From the NCBI RefSeq assembly GCF_003991905.1, contig NZ_RSCL01000033.1:28887-92886 (forward strand): DNA of 64,000 nucleotides. The letters are read 5' to 3'. This stretch comes from Dulcicalothrix desertica PCC 7102. GTDB lineage: Bacteria > Cyanobacteriota > Cyanobacteriia > Cyanobacteriales > Nostocaceae. This document shows positions 9,587-17,461 of the stretch, in pieces (within the stretch, counting starts at the first letter, position 1; every line of letters begins with the position of its first letter). The notes under the pieces are model-generated. The model saw only the letters and a program-made list of their open reading frames with translations, was not told the DNA's origin and did no database searches. A program made the translations under genes and the position numbers.

Positions 9587-9763
9587 TTATTCTTGAGATA
9601 AGAAAAATCTCCATTTTATAGACTAGTTTAGGCATATCGTTAAATCTGTGTTGTTGGATGCTGGGTTTAATGGACGCTTCCTAAAATTAAAAAATTGTTA
9701 CTAACTAGTAATATAAAAATGACTACAATATATATTGAATACAGTACAAAAGGAAAAATTATT

Positions 9764-10081
9764 ATGACCGAATCAGCACAAAAACCGCGCGCTCGACGTG
9801 GCAGAATCTTTCCTGAAAGAACTATTACACCTGAAGAGCTTGCACGGCAAGAAGCTGAAGGCGAAATTTATCACCAGCGCTGTCTAGCCATTTTTGAGCG
9901 CGTGCGTCCTGAATTGATAGATAAATACTATGGTTGGTATATTGCAGTAGAGCCAGATAGTGGAGAGTATCTTATAGATCAAGATAAAATGCAAACACAT
10001 AAGAAAGCACTTGAAAAATATCCAAATAAAGATCACTTTGTGTTTCGCCTGAATGAAACTGGAGCTACAGGCAGAATATGA
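9764..10081 (+). CDS. Hypothetical protein paired with the retropepsin-like gene
   Basis: A 105-residue charged protein beginning MTESAQKPRARRGRIF. ATG 9764 is preferred over an upstream TTG because of the purine-rich aaaggaaaaa just before it. The sequence has a basic N-terminal tail, a helical ERTITPEELARQEAEGEIYH region, and a beta-rich end with WYIAVEPDSGEYLI and HFVFRLNETG. Similar small proteins sit beside retropepsin-like genes in cyanobacteria. The stop overlaps the start of that gene by four bases (ATGA), so the pair is probably translationally coupled. The function is unknown. Confidence 0.7.
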   Translation: MTESAQKPRARRGRIFPERTITPEELARQEAEGEIYHQRCLAIFERVRPELIDKYYGWYIAVEPDSGEYLIDQDKMQTHKKALEKYPNKDHFVFRLNETGATGRI

Positions 10082-10443
10082 TACACGGTACGTTTGATGA
10101 TGTGGGGCATCTATTTTTTGAAATCGAATTAATTATTGCTAATGATTTGAGTCTGCCTGAGCAAGCCATGTTAGATACTGGCTTTACAGGTTTTTTAGCT
10201 ATTAATAAACAAGATATAGATGGTTTTGAGTGGACTTATGTTGGTCAAGAGCGGATGGTAACAGCACAAGGAATTAAAAGGTTTGAACTTTACTCAGGTA
10301 AAATAATGTTAGATGAACAAGAATATGAGATTCCAGTATTTGTAGGTAATGGTATTCCTGAAGTATTACTTGGTTCCGAATGGTTAAAAATCTTACCATT
10401 GTCTGTCAACTATCAAGCAGGTATACTGACGCTAGGAGATTAG
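10078..10443 (+). CDS. Retropepsin-like aspartyl protease family protein
   Basis: A 121-residue protein with the single-domain retropepsin pattern: catalytic triad-like LDTGFTG near residue 35, a flap region around GQERMVTAQGIKRF, and the second hydrophobic LLGSEWLKIL near 100. Such proteins act as dimers. Whether these cyanobacterial members are active proteases is not established. It overlaps the upstream gene by 4 bp. Its last 12 bases overlap the end of the convergent nuclease gene on the minus strand. Confidence 0.75.
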   Translation: MIHGTFDDVGHLFFEIELIIANDLSLPEQAMLDTGFTGFLAINKQDIDGFEWTYVGQERMVTAQGIKRFELYSGKIMLDEQEYEIPVFVGNGIPEVLLGSEWLKILPLSVNYQAGILTLGD

Positions 10444-11937
10444 TAAATCACGAAGAAAGTAAAACCTGTCATGGCGCCAGTCTTCGCCTTTAATTCGTCC
10501 CAAATAACCTACAAGTGGTGATGCGAGTTCAACTAAGATTTCGTGTAGTTCTCGTGGCTGAATTTTAATTGATGCTCCAGCGACAAAACCATGTAGCCCA
10601 TCAACACTTGCACATTCGTAGCCCGTATTTTCCAGATATTTTTTGACAAGCTGGACTAGCTGCGCTCTCAGTTTAATATCTTGATTGATTATATCTATAT
10701 ATTTATTAACTTTTTCGTCAGCTATACCAAATGGCGCCTGCTGCAAACACTCTTTAAGTTCTAACAAATTAATTGAGTTTTTATAATTAGCTTGTAATGC
10801 AACTAATTTTTGTAAAGTTTCTGGTGTTATTACATTCATATCATTTTCAGTTGCTGTTCTTTTTGCGAAGGAATTTAGCTCACCTGCTGCCACAATCAAT
10901 TTAACCGCGCGTTCATACTGCGTTTTACCCAAATGGTTTATACCTATTTTAAGAAGTTGTGCAGGAGTACTATCAGGAACTTTTTCTAATTTAGTTGCTT
11001 TGCACTCACCTACTACTGGGTATGGATATTCACAGTAAAAGTCCATTCCTCCGGCGCCACCACTTCCTTCAGGATTTAGTTTAGAACCTGTGAAACCAAG
11101 TTTTAGCAAGCTTTTACGAACAAGTTTTTCAAAGCTGTGTCCATCGCTTGAGTTACCTACGGAAGCAATTTTATGTATCCAAGTTACATCTGTGTCGTTG
11201 GACGCTGGTTGTAATGGGCGCCTCCAACCTAAGAATATTTGAATATCTTGCTGTAATTGCTTTGCAGCAGGGTTAGTAATGAGTGTTAAGGCGCCTTCTA
11301 ATTCCTCTAATTTCTGATGTAATGGTGGTTGACGCTTTTCGAGTTGCAGTTTACGGATAGCAAAAGTATTATCATTCAACACTGGGTTTACTTCAGAAGC
11401 AGTGAGTGAGTTAGGTAAACCAATGAATTTTCCTAACTTTTCCTTTTGACCAAGATTAGCAGATACATCTTGAGGTTGAGGTAACTGATAGACACGTAGG
11501 TACGCCAAGAAAATTTGCTGACGCTGTTGAATTATCGCTTGTAATGCTTCTTTTGCCCAGATAGTTAATCTTGATAAAATATCCAGATTTGCTGTGTGGT
11601 CAAGAATTTCACAAAACTCGCAACGTGCCCATACTTTCACCTGTACTGTTTCATCGACTAATAAAGGAAGTTGTAACTGTTCGGTTTGTGCAACTAAGCT
11701 AAGTTGTCGAGGTTGAAGTAAAACACCCTGGTGAGTTACTACATTATTTGCAACATGTAAAAAACTCGCGCGGTAGTAATTATCATAAGCAAGTGTGTCT
11801 ATTGGATAAAGAGCAAACGTTTGTCCGGGACGAAGAAACATTCGAGGTAGAGCGGTAATTAGGCGCCCTTGAATTAACGCTTCGATGTCAGGGGTAGGTA
11901 GACACAAAGCAGTATTAATTATAATGGAACTGCTCAT
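10432..11937 (-). CDS. DUF1802-like plus PD-(D/E)XK nuclease fusion
   Basis: A 501-residue protein, third gene of the minus-strand cassette. Residues 1-155 resemble the cyanobacterial DUF1802 family: FLRPGQTFALYP near 35, then a Trp-Ala motif, then LTIWAKEAL and the closing LAYLRVYQLPQP. Residues 265-315 form a restriction-endonuclease-like core with GHSFEKLVRK (Glu270), GGMDFYCEYP (Asp299) and VVGECKATK (Glu311, Lys313). That is the Mrr/Holliday-resolvase type of PD-(D/E)XK site. The rest is helical. It overlaps the ATPase gene by 4 bp (11934-11937), which implies coupled translation. I infer a DNA-cleaving effector. The DUF1802 assignment is from memory of the pattern only. Confidence 0.7.
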   Translation of the reverse strand: MSSSIIINTALCLPTPDIEALIQGRLITALPRMFLRPGQTFALYPIDTLAYDNYYRASFLHVANNVVTHQGVLLQPRQLSLVAQTEQLQLPLLVDETVQVKVWARCEFCEILDHTANLDILSRLTIWAKEALQAIIQQRQQIFLAYLRVYQLPQPQDVSANLGQKEKLGKFIGLPNSLTASEVNPVLNDNTFAIRKLQLEKRQPPLHQKLEELEGALTLITNPAAKQLQQDIQIFLGWRRPLQPASNDTDVTWIHKIASVGNSSDGHSFEKLVRKSLLKLGFTGSKLNPEGSGGAGGMDFYCEYPYPVVGECKATKLEKVPDSTPAQLLKIGINHLGKTQYERAVKLIVAAGELNSFAKRTATENDMNVITPETLQKLVALQANYKNSINLLELKECLQQAPFGIADEKVNKYIDIINQDIKLRAQLVQLVKKYLENTGYECASVDGLHGFVAGASIKIQPRELHEILVELASPLVGYLGRIKGEDWRHDRFYFLRDLLIS

Positions 11938-13814
11938 AAGCCGATTTTCGCCAGTAAATTATCAACCATAACCCCTACATCATCGCTTCCAGTTGGATTT
12001 TGCGTTGCTTGAACTTCAGGGATAACATCTTCATCAACTAAACCAGTGGGGACTTGTCCTGATGGGTCACTTAATATTTCACGAATTAGGTAATTATCAA
12101 CTGCAATTCTTTTTTGGCGGATATAATCAATTACTTGCTCCTCGCTTAACTCATAATCTTCGCGAGCTTTCATGACTAAATGCGCTGCTAAAAGAGGTTT
12201 AATATCTTCTGATTTTAATAATACCCATTCTCCACCAAGTGCTGGCGATAAAAGGTCACTTAAATATTGTTGCGCTCTTGCGGCACCTTTATTGATTTCT
12301 TTAGAGCGTATTAAACAACCACGGGTTAAATCAAAATCTTCATAGCGAATTAAACGCTTCAATGTAGCTTGAACAATCATACCTCCAGAATCTTGGAGTA
12401 CAGCAATACCAATTTTTACCTCTTTCCCGTTTTCTTTACCAACAATTTTTAAGTTTATATAACCTTTGTCGGGAGATTTAGCTTGTATATCTATAATGTC
12501 TTCAACTTTTACCTTCTCAACTACTTCTCCTTTGACTGCACAAAATCCTAAGCGAAGCGCTTGAGCAAGTACTGCATTATTTTCAATGTAGTCTTGGATA
12601 GTTGTATCTAGAACGGTTAACTGTTCTTGGTAAATTGCTTCTACAGGGTTTGTTGCACCTGGTTTAGTTACATTAAAGTTATCTGCACACCATTGTAAAA
12701 CTTTTCTAACAATTGGTCTTTCTTTTCCTAATGCCCGAAGTTTATATTCATCAAAGGGATAAACTGAATGAGGAGGTGTTACTCCCTTTTCCTTATAAAA
12801 TTCTTCTAACCATTTAGAAACAAGAGCCACTACATCATCAGAATTTAAATGTTTTAAATCAACGACTTGTTGACCAATTCTATCTATTACTGATTCAGCA
12901 TAGGGCAATCTTTTAATTTCATGAACCCAGCTATCCGGATAAACAGAAGTTAATACAACACCTTTCTTAATTTTATCGCATAAATCTTTACCAAGAATAG
13001 CAGTTACTTGTTGTCCGGTCAGTCCAGCATCATTTATGTGGGCACTTTCCATTTCATCAAAACAAACAACTACTGGTTTATAGTCGCTAAGTAAATCGAG
13101 AATTTGTCTTACTGTATTAAATGACTCTACTTCTTGGTTTTTTGAGTTGATATTAGCCAATCCCATTACATCTGCTTTCGACTGTGGAATGTTACTTCCA
13201 GAAAGCCAGCGTACAGCAAATACTTCATAAGCTGGGTCAGGTGAGAGAGTCCAGATAATTGCTGTCAGAATATCCGGGTTTTCAATATCTGGCTTAATAC
13301 TGAGTACTTTGTCCCTTAGAACTTCAGCGACTTTAGGGTTTTTTGCAAACGCACCAGGAAATTGATTTATTAATTGCTGTGGCGTATAGTCTTTTTTATA
13401 TGCTTCGTTAACTAAAGCTGTAGCTAATTCTTGCCATTGGCTAACACCTTTACTGCCAATTTGCTTTAAACTATTTGCAAAAGTTCTTAATAATTCACTT
13501 TTGATATGATTTAAATCATCACATTGATTCATGCAGATAAATAAAGCACTGCCATTATCTTGCAAACTATGACGAATGCGACTAACAACATGACTTTTAC
13601 CTAAACCTCTTTCTGCGGTCATGGTAATACCTATGACTCGCCGTTCTCCGCTACGAACTTTTTCTAATGCCTCGTAAACAGCGTCTGAAGCATGGGCATT
13701 TAATGATGGAACGTCAGGAAAACCTTGATGCCAAATATTATGATTTGTAACAACAAATTTACCAGCAAACGGATTGTGATTTTTAATGATATCAATGAGT
13801 AAATCGTTAGACAT
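11934..13814 (-). CDS. AAA-type P-loop ATPase, middle gene of the cassette
   Basis: A 626-residue ATPase. Walker A is degenerate but clear, TAERGLGKSH at residues 67-75. Walker B is VVVCFDEMES near 250, a sensor-like VVLTSVYPDSW follows near 285, and an arginine-containing helix ERPIVRKVLQWCAD near 366 fits an ORC/Cdc6-like or MNS-type AAA fold. The C-terminal third (from about 400) contains a mixed domain with LKIVGKENGKEVKIGIAVLQD, which could be a second nuclease-like or sensory fold. It contains no GGCGCC over its entire length, which is unusual here. It lies 66 bp after the winged-helix gene and overlaps the nuclease gene. I infer a motor or switch that controls the nuclease. Confidence 0.75.
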   Translation of the reverse strand: MSNDLLIDIIKNHNPFAGKFVVTNHNIWHQGFPDVPSLNAHASDAVYEALEKVRSGERRVIGITMTAERGLGKSHVVSRIRHSLQDNGSALFICMNQCDDLNHIKSELLRTFANSLKQIGSKGVSQWQELATALVNEAYKKDYTPQQLINQFPGAFAKNPKVAEVLRDKVLSIKPDIENPDILTAIIWTLSPDPAYEVFAVRWLSGSNIPQSKADVMGLANINSKNQEVESFNTVRQILDLLSDYKPVVVCFDEMESAHINDAGLTGQQVTAILGKDLCDKIKKGVVLTSVYPDSWVHEIKRLPYAESVIDRIGQQVVDLKHLNSDDVVALVSKWLEEFYKEKGVTPPHSVYPFDEYKLRALGKERPIVRKVLQWCADNFNVTKPGATNPVEAIYQEQLTVLDTTIQDYIENNAVLAQALRLGFCAVKGEVVEKVKVEDIIDIQAKSPDKGYINLKIVGKENGKEVKIGIAVLQDSGGMIVQATLKRLIRYEDFDLTRGCLIRSKEINKGAARAQQYLSDLLSPALGGEWVLLKSEDIKPLLAAHLVMKAREDYELSEEQVIDYIRQKRIAVDNYLIREILSDPSGQVPTGLVDEDVIPEVQATQNPTGSDDVGVMVDNLLAKIGL

Positions 13815-13880
13815 GACTTGCTATACAATAGTGGTAAAATGAATTAACGAGTATTTAAAAAGTTAAATTAAAGCTTTTGT

Positions 13881-14666
13881 TTATTTTAAAAGCTTGGCAT
13901 AACACCGCAAACCGCTAACTTCCGTTGTTATGGAATCTTCTAATTTTGCTGGGTCGTTATCTGGCAAGCTTCCACCCTGTAGTTGCAAAATATCTTCAGC
14001 TTGCATGTCTAACATCCATTCATTGAACTGTTCGCGCGTAACTTGTTCACCAATTGTTCTGCGAATACGGTAAATAGGCACTAAATTATCTAGGTTATAA
14101 TCGCGGTTAAGTTGCTTATATACTTCTAGGGCAACTGTTTTAAACTTATCGTAAGATTTAATTTCGCCCTTTTTCGCATTGCTGCTACTATTTGTTACTG
14201 GCACCGAGGCTGTAGCTACTATACTATTATTTTCACTAATCCATTTTAGCAAGGCATTTGCCGTCCAAGTAGGAACTGTAGTACCTTCAAACTTAAGAGC
14301 AGCACTTTTTAATACTTCGCTCAATGCTTCCAAACCCTTCGGCGCCACTAATGAATAGCCATTTTTAGAACTTACTAGCACGCCTTCCTTCTCTAACTGG
14401 GTAATTACTTCTTGATAATCTGCAACTTTTTTACCCTTGGAAACAATTCGTTTGCTCAATTCGCCGCGCTTCACTTCGCGTGTGGCGCCTCCTAAATCCC
14501 ATAAACTGAGTAAAAGGCGAGTTTTGACTTGGTTTTCTGTTGTTTTTAAAGCAATTTTAGCTGGCGCCATAACTATATATGTATATCTATCAGCACCAGT
14601 ATAGTTTTTAATATATTTTTCAACGGTTGGAAAAATACTGAAAAATTCTTCAGATAATTTTTTCAA
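13881..14666 (-). CDS. Winged-helix protein, first gene of the cassette
   Basis: A 261-residue protein with two domains. Residues 45-115 read as a winged helix: TRLLLSLWDLGG, then EVKRGELSKRIVSKG, YQEVITQLEKEGVLV, and the wing SKNGYSLVAPKG. Residues 170-260 form a second helical/winged domain with LDNLVPIYRIRRTIGEQV and FNEWMLDMQAEDILQLQGG. A Ser/Asn-rich linker joins them. It heads the three-gene unit and could be the DNA-binding sensor or adaptor rather than a plain repressor. Two GGCGCC sites are near its 5' end. Confidence 0.65.
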   Translation of the reverse strand: MKKLSEEFFSIFPTVEKYIKNYTGADRYTYIVMAPAKIALKTTENQVKTRLLLSLWDLGGATREVKRGELSKRIVSKGKKVADYQEVITQLEKEGVLVSSKNGYSLVAPKGLEALSEVLKSAALKFEGTTVPTWTANALLKWISENNSIVATASVPVTNSSSNAKKGEIKSYDKFKTVALEVYKQLNRDYNLDNLVPIYRIRRTIGEQVTREQFNEWMLDMQAEDILQLQGGSLPDNDPAKLEDSITTEVSGLRCYAKLLK

Positions 14667-14707
14667 TAAACTTTTAATCTAAGTAAATTCACTACCTAAA
14701 CCAAACC

Positions 14708-14740
14708 AATGAATGGAACGGGCTTTCTCTTGCCCCGTCC
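14708..14740. repeat. REP-like imperfect palindrome
   Basis: The segment around ggaacgggctttctcttgcc then ccgtcc forms a hairpin of the same general type as other intergenic repeats here. It separates the RHH-like gene from the three-gene cassette. Confidence 0.4.
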
Positions 14741-14791
14741 CTAAAAATATATAAACTAAAATTACAAACTAACCCAATCAGGAAAAAGCAC

Positions 14792-14986
14792 CTAACTCTC
14801 ATCTTGCTCAGTAGAATCTAAATTTTCTAACCACTGCTGAATAACCTCTCTTAGCTTCTCAGGGTAGTTTGGAATAGCTTTGACTTTATCTCTCATGCTA
14901 GGAGATACTCGAATATTGAGATTAGCGGTTAATGGTTCATCTCTATTCGTTGTAAATTTACCACTTTCATCTTTATAAAGATTCAT
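14792..14986 (-). CDS. Small ribbon-helix-helix-like protein
   Basis: A 64-residue protein beginning MNLYKDESGKF. A GTG at 15013 in the same frame would add nine residues, but neither start has a good ribosome-binding site. The core ANLNIRVSPSMRDKVKAI then LREVIQQWLENL fits a strand-helix-helix DNA-binding fold as in CopG/Arc or plasmid antitoxins. It lies 125 bp upstream of the three-gene cassette on the same strand, with a repeat in between, and may regulate it. No partner toxin is visible next to it. Confidence 0.55.
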   Translation of the reverse strand: MNLYKDESGKFTTNRDEPLTANLNIRVSPSMRDKVKAIPNYPEKLREVIQQWLENLDSTEQDES

Positions 14987-15108
14987 TTTAACTATTGCAA
15001 TAAACGTGTTCACATGGAAAAGTATAAGCAGGTAGGAAATTAAGCTTGACCGGCACTTTCCTACCCACTATCTCAATTCACACTTTTGAACCAAGACAAT
15101 CTAATTAT

Positions 15109-15621
15109 ATGCATAATGCTGCATTCGGACGTTCGCGGTACCTTGCGGGTAACATGCTAGAGTTACAAACACTTGCGAAGCTCTATGGTATACCTCCAAT
15201 GGGTAATCCTAAAATGATGATTAATTGGGTAGATGCTTTAGTTGAGTATTTGCCAGAAGCAAAAGTAGTCACTTGGGGAGCATTACGCGATAAGCAAGGG
15301 TTTATACTTCAGAGTCTAAAAATGAGTTTACTTGAAACTCTTAAGTTTGTAGATAATGACCATAACCCTAACGCTGCACAGCTAGCAATACTCGCGCGCT
15401 TGATAGAGCTACGTCCTAGATATCATGACCTGGGACACTTATTTGATGAAAAAGGGCTTAAAGCTGAAGAGAGATTATGTACTGAGGTTTTATGGAAGAT
15501 ATACCAAGCTAGGCAACGGGAGCATCCACTTTTGGAAGAAACACAAATTATATGGCGCCGGAGACCTTACTATATGGTTGGTCTAAAAAAGTCTATCTGC
15601 CGAAAGTGGATGCTCCCCTAG
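15109..15621 (+). CDS. Unknown gene with a 3' end altered by a MITE
   Basis: Current reading frame of 170 residues from ATG 15109 (a TTG at 15046 would extend it by 21). I do not recognise the family. It is helix-rich with GRSRYLAGNMLELQTLAKLY near the start and NPNAAQLAILARLIEL in the middle. A 100-bp element at 15518-15617 inserted near the end. Removing it and one copy of its 9-bp target duplication restores QARQLLTEALELITDL and a stop at 15662-15664. The last roughly 35 residues of the present frame are therefore element-encoded nonsense, although the body is intact. Confidence 0.6.
   Translation: MHNAAFGRSRYLAGNMLELQTLAKLYGIPPMGNPKMMINWVDALVEYLPEAKVVTWGALRDKQGFILQSLKMSLLETLKFVDNDHNPNAAQLAILARLIELRPRYHDLGHLFDEKGLKAEERLCTEVLWKIYQARQREHPLLEETQIIWRRRPYYMVGLKKSICRKWMLP
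15518..15617. mobile_element. 100-bp MITE with 15-bp TIRs and 9-bp target duplication
   Basis: The terminal inverted repeats gggagcatccacttt (15518-15532) and its complement (15603-15617) match perfectly over 15 bp. With two mismatches the match extends to about 22 bp. The element is flanked by exact direct repeats ctaggcaac at 15509-15517 and 15618-15626. It has no coding capacity, so it is non-autonomous. A 9-bp duplication is typical of several DDE transposase families, such as IS4-like elements. No second copy was seen in this window. Confidence 0.9.
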
Positions 15622-15802
15622 GCAACTACTTACTGAAGCTTTAGAACTAATAACTGATTTATAAACAAATTAAGGGAAGGGCTAAAAATCCTTCCTTTTT
15701 TTTACGCTTACATTAGTGGTCTGTGTCATTTATTTTGGCAGGTTGGTGCCAATAGTTAGATTCTGAGGTATCGGCGCCAATTTCCAATCTCCCTTAGAGT
15801 TG

Positions 15803-15895
15803 ATTTATAAAGTAAATATTAAACTTCCGTTTGTTGGGTTACGCAAAGCCTCCACCCAACCTACGTTTCAGCTATTTAAGATTTACTTTATAAAT
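15803..15895. repeat. Nested inverted repeat, MITE-like
   Basis: Outer 15-bp arms atttataaagtaaat (15803-15817) and its complement (15881-15895) enclose an inner hairpin, gttgggt and acccaac, around tacgcaaagcctcc. The inner motif is a widespread cyanobacterial repeat type. The nested structure could be a small mobile repeat, but no target duplication is evident. Confidence 0.5.
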
Positions 15896-15911
15896 GATGT
15901 CTGACTTTATT

Positions 15912-15948
15912 CTCTGTGTTCTCTGTGTCTCTGTGGTAATAATATTTA
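15912..15948. repeat. CACAGAGACACAGAG repeat, copy B (inverted)
   Basis: The reverse complement of 15921-15948 equals 9298-9325. This copy is longer, with an additional CACAGAG unit. Confidence 0.7.
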
Positions 15949-16197
15949 CTCTAAAATTAAACTTTATTGATTATTTTATGTGTAAGTTTGATATATTTTT
16001 ATCGAATTCAAACTGTGTACTGAGAATATAATTACGAATCAAATCTAGTTATAATAGAGGTTTGAGTAATTTGTAAAAAGCAATTAAAATGACAAATTTA
16101 GAGAAATAATAGTAAATTTTATACTTGCACAAGGCAGGATAATAACTGGATAAGGGATATATTTTTTATTAAATGCACTAATCGCGGCAATAAATAA

Positions 16198-17391
16198 ATG
16201 ATTGATTTAAGCCTAACACCAGAACAGCAGTTATTGAAGCAAACAGCGCATGACTTCGCTTTGAATGAGGTTCAGCCAATTGTTGAAAAGATTGATTCAA
16301 GCGATTCTCATGTCGAACCTTGGGATTTGTGTAAAAATTTTTTTTCTAAAGGAGTTGATTTAGGATTTACTCTGTTATTACTTCCTGCTGAGTACGGTGG
16401 TAAAGGTAAAAAGTGTGTAGACTTGGTATTGGTTTTAGAAGAACTCGGCGCCGTTGATGTGAGTGTTGCTAGCAGTTACTTTAATCTTACTGCTGCAATG
16501 GCGCTTTTTATTACCAGGGCTGGAACGAGCGAACAAAAAGAGCGTATATTATCCAAAGTCAGTAACTCTGAGCCTTTTTTGTTTAGTGCCGCAGAGAGTG
16601 AGCCAAATGTGGCAACTTCAGATATGTTTTGCCCCATGCCAGATGCCAAAATTGGTATGAAGACATTCGCGCAAAGGGAAGGCGATACATATATTCTCAA
16701 GGGTGAAAAGTCATTATTAGTTACAAACGCTGGTATTGCCGATGGATATTTTATTATCGCGCGTACAGACGAAGATAAACCAATGCGTGATAGTCTTTCG
16801 TTGTTCTACGTTGAAGCTGATACACCCGGTTTGAAATTTGGTGAACGTACATCGCTTATTGGCTGGAAACCCTCACATCATGCAGCTATTCATCTTGATA
16901 ATGTGCGAGTTCACGAAAAAAACCGAATTGGACAAGAGGGACAAGCGGCAGAATTATTAATGTTGCTTCCAGAAGTCGCTATTGGACTTGCTGCTTCTTA
17001 TGTAGGTTTAGCGCGCGCTGCATATGAGTACGCTGTTGATTATGCTAAGAAACGAGTCAGCTGGGGTCGTCCTATTATCGAACATCAAGCTGTTGCGTTG
17101 AAATTAGCTGATATGATGGTGAACACCCAAGCTGCAAGATTGATGGTATGGGATGCAGCTTGCTGTGCAGAGACAAATCCTTTTCTTGCTGCAACAGTAA
17201 AGGCGCCTTCAAGTAAGACTTTTGCTGTAGATGTTGCAATTAAAAACGCGCAATTAGCACTTGAAATTCTTGGTGGGTATGGAACTACTACACAATCAAA
17301 AGCTGGTAAGTTTCTTAATGATGCAATGATTGGCTATTCTTGTGATTTTACGCGCGAGATATTGCGTCTTGGTCTTGTGATGTCTATGTAA
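16198..17391 (+). CDS. Acyl-CoA dehydrogenase family flavoprotein
   Basis: A 397-residue FAD enzyme that introduces a 2,3-double bond into acyl-CoA thioesters. The order is the family one: helical N-terminal domain from LTPEQQLLKQTAHDFA, middle beta domain with FSAAESEPNVATSD and the KGEKSLLVTNAGIADGYFI segment, then the C-terminal helical domain with KKRVSWGRPIIEHQAVALKL and LEILGGYGTTTQSKAGKF. At the place of the usual catalytic Glu (YEGT in medium-chain enzymes) the sequence reads CDFTREI, so Asp may replace Glu. Electron-transfer flavoprotein genes are not nearby. The substrate is unknown, and it is the only beta-oxidation-type gene here. Confidence 0.85.
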   Translation: MIDLSLTPEQQLLKQTAHDFALNEVQPIVEKIDSSDSHVEPWDLCKNFFSKGVDLGFTLLLLPAEYGGKGKKCVDLVLVLEELGAVDVSVASSYFNLTAAMALFITRAGTSEQKERILSKVSNSEPFLFSAAESEPNVATSDMFCPMPDAKIGMKTFAQREGDTYILKGEKSLLVTNAGIADGYFIIARTDEDKPMRDSLSLFYVEADTPGLKFGERTSLIGWKPSHHAAIHLDNVRVHEKNRIGQEGQAAELLMLLPEVAIGLAASYVGLARAAYEYAVDYAKKRVSWGRPIIEHQAVALKLADMMVNTQAARLMVWDAACCAETNPFLAATVKAPSSKTFAVDVAIKNAQLALEILGGYGTTTQSKAGKFLNDAMIGYSCDFTREILRLGLVMSM

Positions 17392-17397
17392 TACAAA

Positions 17398-17460
17398 GGG
17401 ACGGGCAAGGATGCCCATCCCACAAGATTTTATCCCACAAGATTTTATCCCACAAGATTA
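17398..17460. repeat. REP-like repeat followed by a 15-bp tandem duplication
   Basis: The REP-like block gggacgggcaaggatgccca then tcccacaagat is followed by two further copies of tttatcccacaagat in tandem. It occupies the whole gap between the convergent acyl-CoA dehydrogenase and sugar-porter genes. Confidence 0.65.
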
Positions 17461-17461
17461 A

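Larger units (their letters stand above)
9152..9763. other. 612-bp gap with repeats and a gene remnant
   Basis: No convincing complete gene. It holds a REP-like repeat (9158-9191), a copy of the CACAGAGACACAGAG repeat (9298-9325), and a scrap resembling the 3' end of the aspartyl-protease gene at 10078 (9551-9586). The open frame at 9221-9517 is built across the repeats and is not counted as a gene. Confidence 0.6.
15665..16197. other. 533-bp gap without a gene
   Basis: It contains the inverted-repeat structure 15803-15895 and the CACAGAGACACAGAG repeat at 15912-15948. The AT-rich 250 bp before the acyl-CoA dehydrogenase gene should hold its promoter, but no element is clear. Confidence 0.6.

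Noticed and set aside
15803..15895. A second MITE with target duplication
   Set aside because: The inverted arms are clear but no flanking direct repeat was found, so it is listed only as a repeat.
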